From the NCBI RefSeq assembly GCF_021601625.1, contig NZ_BQHR01000011.1, positions 124,001 to 188,000 of the forward strand: a stretch of DNA of 64,000 bases, given 5' to 3'. Under the pieces are notes generated by a model, which was given only the letters and a program-made list of their open reading frames with translations, made no database searches and was not told where the DNA came from. Source of the stretch: Pseudomonas paraglycinae. GTDB taxonomy: Bacteria > Pseudomonadota > Gammaproteobacteria > Pseudomonadales > Pseudomonadaceae. Shown piece by piece: positions 9,221 through 23,200 of the stretch. How positions within the stretch are numbered: the first letter of the stretch is position 1; each line of letters opens with the position of its first letter. The position numbers were made by a program, and so were the translations under genes.

Positions 9221-9295
9221 TAAACCCACCAAAAAACCAAAGCCGAACACCCCAAGCTCCCCCCACTCAAAACGATGAGCGTTAGCTCGAGTACC

Positions 9296-9587
9296 GCTTT
9301 TGATCGCAGGGCCCGTCGGCAGGCTGAGTGGAGGGATTGATCCGGGGGTGGGAGCGCAGCGACCGTTTGGCGAAGCCAAACACATCGAGAGGAGGTGCAG
9401 CGAAGCAAACCGTAGGCGATGCCCCCGGATCAATCCCGGAGCGAAGGAACCCGAGCCACAGCGAGGGCCGTACGTCAGGGTGCAGCCTTTTTGGTTACTT
9501 TTTCGGCGTTTGGAAAAAGTGACCCGCCGTAAGGGCGGAACCCTAAGCAGCCATAACCGCAGCAACGGATCTGCCCCCAATCCCAAT
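9296..9587 (-). repeat. structured repeat, right copy of the inverted pair
   Basis: On the minus strand this copy repeats the left arm. Its long stem is GGGATTGATCCGGGGG with CCCCCGGATCAATCCC (plus-strand 9333-9348 and 9422-9437), again perfectly paired although five positions differ from the left copy. The inner hairpin is GTTTGGC-TTC-GCCAAAC (9365-9381). The sequence between the stems is nearly identical to the left copy. The copy ends about 45 bases before the second cobalamin riboswitch. Confidence 0.88.
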
Positions 9588-9630
9588 CCCAATTGACTCA
9601 AATCCCCCGCGCATGGTCTCCTACACAACT

Positions 9631-9830
9631 TGTTACGGGTGCCCTTCACAGGGTGAAACGGGAAACCGGTGAATCATGTGCTTTACTCTAAAGCCATGTC
9701 AGTCCGGTGCTGCCCCCGCAACGGTAAGCGAGCGAAGCGTCAGATCCACTGTGCCCACAGGCATGGGAAGGTGACGCTTGCAGGTCGGCCAGACGCCAAC
9801 CCCTCGTGAGCCCGGAGACCGGCCCGCAAC
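9631..9830 (+). promoter_or_regulatory. cobalamin riboswitch upstream of cbtB
   Basis: The conserved blocks appear in order: GGGTGAAACGGGAA near 9651, GCTGCCCCCGCAACGGTAA near 9710, CATGGGAAGGTG near 9763, and the B12 box GAGCCCGGAGACCGGCC near 9808. It heads the cbtB-cbtA-cobE-cobM genes and should reduce cobalt uptake and corrin synthesis when cobalamin is abundant. Confidence 0.95.
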
Positions 9831-9892
9831 ACACAGTGCGCGTCTTGCGTTACTGAACATAACAAACCCGCGGTGGGCGGGCGCTGTTCGAA

Positions 9893-9920
9893 CCTCTGCG
9901 CGCCCGGCCGCAGGGGTTTT
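9893..9920 (+). terminator. terminator-like hairpin in the riboswitch expression platform
   Basis: CCTCTGCG (9893-9900) pairs with CGCAGGGG (9909-9916), allowing one G-U pair, and TTTT follows. It lies between the B12 aptamer and the cbtB start, where a ligand-controlled transcription terminator would be expected. Confidence 0.6.
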
Positions 9921-9962
9921 CATGCGCTCTATTCACCCGCTGACACTCCAGAGGGAAGCGCC

Positions 9963-10160
9963 ATGTCGATCATCAGCAGCACCGGCAGCAATTCGGACAA
10001 GATCTCCAGCACCACCACCCTGAGCCAACGCCTGACCGCCGCCGTCTGCGCGTCTATCCTCGGTGCCTGCCTCGTGTATTTCGCCGGTTTCTCGCACATC
10101 GAAGCGGTGCACAACGCCGCGCACGATACCCGCCACAGCGCCGCGTTCCCGTGCCACTGA
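9963..10160 (+). CDS. cbtB: cobalt transporter subunit CbtB
   Basis: 65 residues starting at ATG 9963 (MSIISSTGSNSDK), with a purine-rich GAGGGAAGC just upstream. One membrane segment runs at about residues 20-41 (LTAAVCASILGACLVYFAGF). The C-terminal tail is His-rich (HIEAVHNAAHDTRHSAAFPCH), as expected for the small CbtB subunit that helps bring cobalt to CbtA. Its position directly after a cobalamin riboswitch and 11 bases before cbtA supports the call. The longer upstream frame lies in the riboswitch leader and was rejected. Confidence 0.9.
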   Translation: MSIISSTGSNSDKISSTTTLSQRLTAAVCASILGACLVYFAGFSHIEAVHNAAHDTRHSAAFPCH

Positions 10161-10171
10161 GACCTGACGAC

Positions 10172-10873
10172 ATGATCAAGCGTATTGCGCAGACCGCAGG
10201 TTTCACCGGCCTTCTGGCCGCCCTGCTCCTGACGTTGCTGCAAAGCTTCTGGGTTTCGCCGCTGATTTTGCAGGCCGAAACCTTCGAGAAAGCCGAACCG
10301 GTTGCCGAAGTTCACGAACACGCCGCCGGCACCGCCGCCCACACCCACGATGCCGAAGCCTGGGAGCCGGAAGACGGCTGGCAGCGCGTGGTCTCCACCA
10401 CCGGCGGCAATCTGGTGGTTGCCGTGGGTTTCGCCCTGATGCTGGCGGGCCTGTACACCCTGCGTGCGCCGACCAAGACTTCGCAAGGCCTGCTCTGGGG
10501 CCTGGCCGGTTACGCGACCTTCGTGCTCGCCCCGACCATGGGCCTGCCACCTGAGCTGCCGGGCACTGCCGCTGCGGATCTGGCCTCGCGGCAGATGTGG
10601 TGGATCGGCACTGCGGCCTCCACCGCTGTCGGCCTGGCCTTGATCGCGTTCAGCCGTAACTGGCTGATGAAGATCCTCGGCGTGGCGATCCTTGCCGTGC
10701 CGCACGTGATCGGCGCGCCGCAACCGGAAGTGCATTCGATGCTCGCCCCGGAAGCCCTCGAAGCCCAGTTCAAAATCGCTTCGCAGCTGACCAACGTCGC
10801 GTTCTGGCTGGCCCTGGGCCTGATCAGCGCCTGGTTGTTCCGCCGCAAAAGCGAAGGTCAGTACCACGCATGA
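10172..10873 (+). CDS. cbtA: cobalt transporter subunit CbtA
   Basis: 233 residues from ATG 10172 (MIKRIAQTAGFTG). It is a polytopic inner-membrane protein with about five to six hydrophobic segments: residues about 7-30, 78-100, 105-125, 145-165, 170-190 and 205-225. A periplasmic-type loop contains His residues (HEHAAGTAAHTHD). The CbtA family is predicted to import cobalt for B12 synthesis, based on its link to B12 riboswitches. Its last four bases (ATGA) contain the start of the next gene, so the two are translationally coupled. Confidence 0.9.
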   Translation: MIKRIAQTAGFTGLLAALLLTLLQSFWVSPLILQAETFEKAEPVAEVHEHAAGTAAHTHDAEAWEPEDGWQRVVSTTGGNLVVAVGFALMLAGLYTLRAPTKTSQGLLWGLAGYATFVLAPTMGLPPELPGTAAADLASRQMWWIGTAASTAVGLALIAFSRNWLMKILGVAILAVPHVIGAPQPEVHSMLAPEALEAQFKIASQLTNVAFWLALGLISAWLFRRKSEGQYHA

Positions 10874-11283
10874 CCGATGACAGCGCAGCGCCGACCTTCG
10901 TGGTCGGCCTGGGCTGCCAGCGCGGCTGCCCGGCCAGCACGCTGCGCGCCTTGCTTGATCAGGCATTACAGGCACATCGAATTGATCTGGAGAAGGTCAA
11001 GGCGCTGGCCAGCATCGACCTCAAGCGCGACGAACCTGGCCTGCAGGAACTCGCCGCCCAACTGGCGCTGCCGTTGCTGTATTTCAGCAGCGAGGAACTG
11101 GCCAGTTATCAGCAACGTTTGAGTCACCATTCGCAGATCGCCTTCGAACGCACCGGTTGCTACGGCGTAGCGGAAAGTGCTGCTCTGGCGCTCGCCGAAC
11201 AGTTGATCAGTGGCCCGGCAAAACTGCTGATTTCCCGGCAAAAGTACGCTCAGGCAACTCTGGCATTGGCCGGCGCGGCGTAA
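10870..11283 (+). CDS. cobE: CobE / CbiG C-terminal-domain protein
   Basis: 137 residues, starting in the ATGA overlap with cbtA. The N-terminus FVVGLGCQRGCP and the later FERTGCYGVAESAAL and LLISRQKYAQATLA are typical of the CobE/CbiG C-terminal family. CbiG opens the C-ring lactone of cobalt-precorrin-5A in the anaerobic route; CobE is the short stand-alone relative of aerobic cobalamin producers, with a less certain role in corrin ring synthesis. cobM follows after 91 bases. Confidence 0.88.
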   Translation: MTDDSAAPTFVVGLGCQRGCPASTLRALLDQALQAHRIDLEKVKALASIDLKRDEPGLQELAAQLALPLLYFSSEELASYQQRLSHHSQIAFERTGCYGVAESAALALAEQLISGPAKLLISRQKYAQATLALAGAA

Positions 11284-11374
11284 ATTCCCGATAATCCCCG
11301 CTTTCGATCATGAGCGTTCTTCATCTCAAGGGCTGGTGAAGCACTGCCCTGCCCCTTTTTTACAGGATCCAACG

Positions 11375-12121
11375 ATGACCGTTTACTTCATCGGCGCCGG
11401 CCCCGGCGACCCGGAATTGATCACTGTCAAAGGCCAGCGGCTGATCCGCAGTTGCCCGGTGATCATCTACGCAGGTTCGCTGGTGCCGACGGCGGTGCTG
11501 GAAGGTCATTGCGCTGAAACCGTGGTCAACAGCGCCGAACTGCACCTGGAGCAGATCATCGACCTGATCAAGACCGCCCACGCCAAGGGCCAGAATGTGG
11601 CGCGGGTACATTCGGGGGATCCGAGTCTGTATGGCGCCATTGGCGAGCAGATTCGTTATCTGCGTGAGCTGGATATTCCGTTCGAGATCATTCCCGGCGT
11701 GACCGCCACCGCCGCGTGCGCCGCGCTGTTGGGCGCAGAACTGACCCTGCCGGACATCTCGCAAAGCGTGATTCTGACCCGTTATGCGGACAAGACCGCG
11801 ATGCCTGTCGGTGAAGAGCTCGGCAATCTGGCGCAGCACGGGGCGACCATGGCGATTCATCTGGGGGTCAATCATCTGGAGAAGATCCTGGCTGAGCTGC
11901 TGCCGCATTACGGCGCGGATTGCCCGATCGCGGTGATTCACCGGGCGACGTGGCCGGATCAGGACTGGGTGGTCGGGACGCTGAAGGATATTGCCGGGAA
12001 GGTGGCGGCCAAGGGGTTTCGGCGTACGGCGTTGATTCTGGTTGGGCAGGTGTTGGGCAGCGATCATTTCAGTGAGTCATCGCTGTATCGCGCGGGGCAT
12101 GCACATCTTTACCGCCCATGA
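11375..12121 (+). CDS. cobM: precorrin-4 C11-methyltransferase
   Basis: 248 residues from ATG 11375 (MTVYFIGAGPGDPELIT) with AGGA upstream. The glycine-rich GAGPGDPELITVKG and the later VARVHSGDPSLYGAIGEQ are hallmark SAM-dependent tetrapyrrole methyltransferase sequences. LILVGQVLG closes the domain. The enzyme methylates C11 of precorrin-4 to give precorrin-5 in the aerobic pathway. It is the last gene of the riboswitch-controlled group and is followed by a REPIN and a terminator. Confidence 0.93.
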   Translation: MTVYFIGAGPGDPELITVKGQRLIRSCPVIIYAGSLVPTAVLEGHCAETVVNSAELHLEQIIDLIKTAHAKGQNVARVHSGDPSLYGAIGEQIRYLRELDIPFEIIPGVTATAACAALLGAELTLPDISQSVILTRYADKTAMPVGEELGNLAQHGATMAIHLGVNHLEKILAELLPHYGADCPIAVIHRATWPDQDWVVGTLKDIAGKVAAKGFRRTALILVGQVLGSDHFSESSLYRAGHAHLYRP

Positions 12122-12128
12122 CGACCTC

Positions 12129-12192
12129 ATCGCGAGCAGGCTCGCTCCCACAGTAGACCGCATTTCCTTGTGGGAGCGAGCCTGCTCGCGAT
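12129..12192. repeat. REPIN between cobM and nfuA
   Basis: ATCGCGAGCAGGCTCGCTCC and its exact inverse at the right end enclose a short AT-richer centre. The consensus differs slightly from the REPIN inside cobN (GAGC-CTGCTCGCGAT rather than GCGGGCTTGCCCGCGAA), so they represent two REP types. Confidence 0.92.
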
Positions 12193-12214
12193 ATGGGCGC
12201 TGAATTTCTGACAT

Positions 12215-12245
12215 AAAAAAACGGCGCTCACGGGGCGCCGTTTTT
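12215..12245. terminator. bidirectional terminator between cobM and nfuA
   Basis: A run of A, the stem ACGGCGC...GCGCCGT and a run of T make a rho-independent terminator usable in both directions. It fits the convergent cobM and nfuA genes. Confidence 0.9.
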
Positions 12246-12263
12246 CATGCCGCAGCGAACACC

Positions 12264-13941
<1,678 letters not shown>

Positions 13942-14000
13942 CGATGGCGCTCCCGATCCCGTACTTCACAGGATTGGGACAACCGCCATCGCTCAAACGA

Positions 14001-16295
14001 TCAAAGATTCTCGTACCGGTTCATGTCCAGCACGCCCTCTTCCACCGGATCGGTTTCGTGGATGTACTGGCTCAGGTCATGGAAATAGAACCAGAACTGC
14101 GGATGGCTGCGGCGGATGCCCCAACGTTCGACGATTTTCTCGAACTGCGCCGCGTCCCTTGCACCTTCCATGGCATCGACAAACGCCGGCACCTGATCCG
14201 CCGGGACGTTGAACATGAAGTTCGGATAGCTGCTGAGCACGCCCGGATAGATCGTCAGCGTGTCCAGCCCCGGCTGATAACGCAGGGATTCACCGAGCAG
14301 GAACGCCACGTTGCTGTGGGCGCGGTTGCGCAGCAGGCTGTAGACCTCGCGTTTGCCGCTGCGGGTTTCGACCCGCAGCATGGTGGCTTCCGGCAATTGA
14401 TCGATCACTTTCAGGCCCGCTGCCGGACGCGAGGTCAGGCGACTCAGCGCCTGCTCGGCGTTCTGCAGGGCTGGGTCGATGTTCGGGCGTGAGCAATAGG
14501 CATCTTCGCAGCGGTTGATCGGATCCGGACGCGCGTTGAGATCGCCGTAGCGCGCCAGCAATTGCATGGCGAAATCGCGTTTCGGGTCTTTCTCGTCGAG
14601 TTTCAGCGCGGTCGGCTTGTCGTCATCGATGGCTTCGTAATCGAGCCACATCTTGAACTGGCCGCTGCTCTGGTACCAATCGTCGAGGTAACCCTCGCGG
14701 GAATCGGCGGGCATCAGGCGCAGGAAATTCTGCTCGGCGCCGTTGCGGATCAGGTCGAAATACAGGCGCGTTTGCGCCTGATGGGAGACGTTGCCGAACA
14801 CATCGAAATTCACTGCCAACTGGTAATAGGTGCGCTCCAGCAGAGGGTAGTCGAACAGCCACATTGTCTGTGGCACCTCGCCGATCAGGCCTTTGGTCAC
14901 TGAGGCGCTGTCGAAGTGGCGGAAGATGCTGAGCAAGGCGTTGTCGTTGCCGGCCCAGAGGGTCGACCAGCTCGGCGCCGGCAGGTCGGCGTAGCTGTCA
15001 CGGCGCAGGGCTTCGTATTTGTTTCGCTTGTTGCGGTAGTTGTGCCACAGGCTCAGGACACTGCCGACGTCGTCGTTCTGCCCCGGCATGGCCAGCAACG
15101 GCGTGGCCTGGCCGCGATAGTTCGGGTCGGTGATGTACAGGTCGTGTTCCGGGGCCTGAAACAGCGCCCAGAAGTTGTCGCGGATCACGTCGGTCGCGAT
15201 CTGTCCACGGCACACCGGGCCGCGAATGAAGGTGCGCACGAAGTATTCGGCGTTATCGAGCATGAACTGATAACGCGCCTGCGCCGGGATCGCCTCGAAG
15301 GTCGCGAACGGGTTGGCCCGGCTCTGTGGCCCGTAGCCCGGTAAGGCGTTGACCTGCCAGTTGCCGTTGTAGAACAGGCTCTTGACCCGTGCCATCTTCG
15401 CCGCGCTCAGCGGATAGGTGATGTGGGTCTTGTGCACGATCACGCCCTGCACCGGCCACAGGCGGTAATACACCTGAGTGCCCGGATCGTCGTTCGGACG
15501 ACGCGTGGCGATCAGGTCGATCGGCTGACCGGTCGGCGTGCGCGAGCGCACCCACTGGAAGTAATGCCCCGGCTCGCCGTCCTTGAAATAGATGTGCGCG
15601 AGGAACCAGTGCTCGTACAGCCAGCGCCCGACCAGACTTTCCCGTGCGCCGGGCTGGTTGAGCAGGTTTTCCCACTGGACGATCTGCATCGCTTCCTTGG
15701 TGCTCGGCGCCAGACCTTGCTCGTCGATAGGGGCGCCGGACGCCAGCCAGCGTTGCAGCGTCTGGTATTGCTGATCGGTCAGGCCGGTCACCGCCAGCGG
15801 CATGCCCTCTTTCGGATGGGCGCTGGCGTAGCCGTCAAACTCGGCAGGCATCGCGCACAGGTTCTCGCGGTTGAGGCCCAGCACGATGTCTTCCGGGAGT
15901 TTGGCGTTGGGGGTCAGCGGCGTTTTGTGCCCCAGTTCCAGCATGCGCGCCATCAGTGCGGCCTGACTGCCTTGGGCGTCGAGCACCGAATAGAAGTCTT
16001 TCTGCTGCCAGGCGCGTTTGCCGAAGGCGTCGTAGAACAGCCGCGTGGTCGGTGCCGCCTGGGTGCGTTCGCCATCGTAGACCGGCATCTTGCTCGCGCC
16101 ACGGGCCGCGCCTTCGCCGCTGCCCAGGTTCAACTGACAGGCAGAGTCGTAGCACGCATGGCAGGCCACGCACTTCTCGGTGAGGATCGGCTGGATGTCT
16201 CGGGTGTAGGAGATAGAAGAAGAAATAGCGGGACTCTGCGCCGCCGCGCCAAAGCTTAAAAACAGCAATGCAATGCTGATGACGCGGTACGACAT
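14001..16295 (-). CDS. cti: periplasmic fatty acid cis/trans isomerase
   Basis: 764 residues from ATG 16295 (MSYRVISIALLFLSFGAAAQ), with a clear signal peptide cleaved near residue 20. The c-type haem site CVACH is at residues 42-46. Length and sequence match Cti of Pseudomonas (about 766 residues), which converts cis to trans unsaturated fatty acids in membrane phospholipids and stiffens the membrane under solvent or heat stress. It is divergent from metH across 158 bases. A longer start at 16385 would add residues before the signal peptide and was rejected. Confidence 0.94.
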   Translation of the reverse strand: MSYRVISIALLFLSFGAAAQSPAISSSISYTRDIQPILTEKCVACHACYDSACQLNLGSGEGAARGASKMPVYDGERTQAAPTTRLFYDAFGKRAWQQKDFYSVLDAQGSQAALMARMLELGHKTPLTPNAKLPEDIVLGLNRENLCAMPAEFDGYASAHPKEGMPLAVTGLTDQQYQTLQRWLASGAPIDEQGLAPSTKEAMQIVQWENLLNQPGARESLVGRWLYEHWFLAHIYFKDGEPGHYFQWVRSRTPTGQPIDLIATRRPNDDPGTQVYYRLWPVQGVIVHKTHITYPLSAAKMARVKSLFYNGNWQVNALPGYGPQSRANPFATFEAIPAQARYQFMLDNAEYFVRTFIRGPVCRGQIATDVIRDNFWALFQAPEHDLYITDPNYRGQATPLLAMPGQNDDVGSVLSLWHNYRNKRNKYEALRRDSYADLPAPSWSTLWAGNDNALLSIFRHFDSASVTKGLIGEVPQTMWLFDYPLLERTYYQLAVNFDVFGNVSHQAQTRLYFDLIRNGAEQNFLRLMPADSREGYLDDWYQSSGQFKMWLDYEAIDDDKPTALKLDEKDPKRDFAMQLLARYGDLNARPDPINRCEDAYCSRPNIDPALQNAEQALSRLTSRPAAGLKVIDQLPEATMLRVETRSGKREVYSLLRNRAHSNVAFLLGESLRYQPGLDTLTIYPGVLSSYPNFMFNVPADQVPAFVDAMEGARDAAQFEKIVERWGIRRSHPQFWFYFHDLSQYIHETDPVEEGVLDMNRYENL

Positions 16296-16453
16296 GTCCC
16301 TGATCCTGATCCTGAAGAAAAACGCCGCGATTCTACCGTTATGACGCCCGTACCAACATGAGCGATATTCATGCAAAAGCGCCACATGCTCTAAATCGGC
16401 GCAGGTTTGTTATGATCCCGCTCCTTCGTCATGGTCTTTTTCGAGTAGTCCCA

Positions 16454-20164
<3,711 letters not shown>

Positions 20165-20176
20165 TTGACGCAATAA

Positions 20177-20209
20177 AGCCCCTGTCTCGGATGCACTGAG
20201 ACAGGGGCT
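20177..20209. terminator. hairpin between metH and the LRR gene
   Basis: AGCCCCTGTCTC and GAGACAGGGGCT form a perfect 12-bp stem with a 9-base loop, between two convergent genes. The U-tract is weak, so termination efficiency is uncertain. Confidence 0.75.
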
Positions 20210-20228
20210 CGACTCCGTGACGCTCGGG

Positions 20229-23200
20229 TTACCCGACTTCCTCCCCAGGTTCGGACTCGCTGCCGGACCAGTCAACAAACTGATCGAATTCGGTATCGGT
20301 TAGCCAGAAATCGAGCGTTTTTCGCTTGATACCCAAAACCTGCTCACCACCCACTCTGTCGAGATGAGCCCTGAGTCGAATCAGACTGTCCGTCATCAAG
20401 GACCGCCAGTTCGGCGACATTCGCGTACCCGCCAACAAAGCGTCGTGGTTTCCGTCGAACGCCCTTTGCGGAATCTCTCTTATCGGGTTGTCCTCCAGGT
20501 TCAGCGACTGCAGGCGCTCAGCCTGCAACACACCTTCCGGCCACTCGCGCAAGTCATTGCCATTCAAATGAAGGACTTCCAGTGTTGCGCTAACGGGCCC
20601 GTTGAACTGCCTCATATGATTGAAGCTCAACTCCAGCCAGCGCAACGCCGGTAATTGCTCGGCTGTAACTCCATTGAAAACCGTCAGACGGTTGTAGTTC
20701 AGCTTCAGCCATTTGAGCCGCGGCATGGGGCCCAATGCGTCGACAACAGCCGGAAAATCGTTGAACCGGTTACCGATGAGCCCCAGTTCTTCCAGTCGCT
20801 CCATGCCAGCAATGACCGACGGCACTGTACTCAACTCGTTGAGACCAAGATCCAGCCAGCGTACCTGGGAAAAAGCCTGAAGAAACTCATGAACGTGTGC
20901 TCCGCTCAAACCGAGCCCCCTCAGGCTCAGCCCTTCCACGTGTGCAAACTCTGGAGACAATCGAGGCAGCGCTCCCAATCTCGAGATATTGGCCAGATCC
21001 AGCGTTCTATCGCTACGCGCCGCCGCCCCCAGCAGCCCCTTCCTCCAGCACTCCATGATTCTCAGCGAGGCCTCCCGGCGGGCCTGTGACGTCGACCAGC
21101 GCCCTCCAAAAAGCGTGTTTCCTGATCGGCGAGTGAAGATCCAGCCATTGAGCTGGCGTGTCATTGACTCCAATCTCCGATTCCAGTCTTCGATCCGCGC
21201 ATTGACCTGTTCGGCGCTTGCCTCCTGCAATAAACCCTCGACCACTTCCTCGGCCTTTTCTTCGGTCAGGGATGGATGCACCCTGCGCAAACGCCGGGTA
21301 AACGCTGGAACCTGATCCGTGAAAGGTATTGGCGCGGGTATACGCAGCAACCGGCCAGCCACCAGAGTGCCGTTCTCTAGCGGCCGACTGTCCTGCTCGG
21401 GCACATCTTCGAGCATGAATTGCGCCAGCGACCCCTGCGGCAGATCCAGCGCCAGTTCGCATCGCTGCTGCGCGACACGCAACTGCAAGCGTGCGTCATC
21501 GGTCAGTGGCGTCCCTGTCAGATTCATGTTCAGCACCCACTCATCGCGGGCCAGGGCCTGCCGTGGAATGTCGGAAATCAACGTATTACTCAGGTCCAGC
21601 CATCTCAGGTTGCGCAGATTGTCAGCGCCGAGCGGCCATTCCTGAAGACGCGTCCCCTTCAAATTGAGCAATTCGAGACGCCACATCCCGGTGACATCCA
21701 GGCGACTCACGGGATTGTCGGAAAGGTCCAGCTCAAGCAGCCGTGCAGAGCACTCCCGAGGGATCGGGTTGGTGACCAGGTGGTTGCCACTGAGGTCGAG
21801 GAATTCAAGTTCGGGAAAATTGCGCAGGAATCCGCGCATCTGTCCGAGGGTGGCGTGGGGCGCTTGAAGTCGCATCACCGTGACATGGGAGAAATCCGCC
21901 GAGAAACCAGGCAATGCTTCATCAGTGGCCAGATCCAGGTGGCGCAACGTCGGGTTTTCTTCGGCGAATGGCCTTTTTCGCCAGCACCTTTTGAGGCGGG
22001 TCGCGATCCGGTCTTTTTGCGCCCGGTTCGGTCCGGTATTGGCCCAATGGTCCAGGGTTTGTTCAAGCTCAAGCCATTGATGCCTCAGATCCTCCAGCAA
22101 TTGAAGAATGTGCGCATCGCTTTTGCCTGTCCGAATCATCTTCAGGAGCACGCCGTTGGCCCTGGAAATGCTCAGATCCGGATAAAGGCTTAGCAATCTC
22201 ACGACCAGCGAAGGATTCAGACCGGAGAGCCCGACCGCTCCTTCGCCGCTCGCGTAGTAGCCCACCAGATGCTCTCTGATCCGCTGCGGTGGCTTGAACT
22301 TGAGTGTCCTGCGGCCGTGCAGCGCTAGCATCGTGGTCGTATCGCCGGCATGCTCGGTAGCGTAAGCAGTGATGGCTCGCTGAAGATCACTCCCGCGGGC
22401 GGCTTCAGACAGGCCGAGGGCCTTTCGAAAGGGCTCGGGGAGCAGGCGCAAGACCGAAGCGTAAAAACCGTTTCCCGAGACCGGCAGCTCATTGAGCGCG
22501 ACACCATGTTCATTGAAAGCCTGATAGACCGGCCCCTTCTTGACTACGCTGCGGCGCACAGCCGCGCTTTCGTGACCGATGGAATCGATCTGTCTGCCGT
22601 CGACACGACCGTCACGGATATCGAGCTGCATATCAGCGGACCAACCCGGCAACTTGCTCAAGGTGTGCAAGGCAAGGCGGCGAGTGTCAGCTGACATCAT
22701 GTGCTCCATGTGCAGCCCGGCAAGCGCGCGAACCAGTCGACCGCGCCGTGCATACCATCGCGCCTCCTCCAGCATTGCGTCCGGCATACGCCCGGTGCTG
22801 TACAAAATCGCCATGTCGTCAGCATTGGCGTGGCGAAGAATCTCTTGCGCCGCGGCGTCGCTGAGTCCGGCGTAAGCGCGCTGCAACCTGTCAATCATGG
22901 GATCCGCGATGGCACTTTCCTGGAACAGGCTTTCGAACAGCGTCGGACGATTCGCCCGGGCGTAATCGGCCAGCAGATCCCGAAAAGCCTGAGGTCGCCA
23001 TACCCGGTCACCCGCCTCCTTGTCACCGAATAACGCGGATATCTCGGACTCATCGAGGGCAGACAGGATTCTGGCGGGTAACTCACCATTGAGCACATGG
23101 CTGCGGCTCAGCCGGATCGGCGGTTTATTCGCCATCTCCGCCAATGGATGTTCCGAACCATAGCGGGTGGAAGGCCCGGTAAAGTCTGGGGTGTCATAGA

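Noticed and set aside
8696-9596. Short open frames in both repeat arms encoding the shared peptide QPFWLLFRRLEKVTRRKGG
   Set aside because: The similarity comes from the inverted repeat itself. The ends differ and there is no conserved start, so these are treated as repeat-derived rather than genes.
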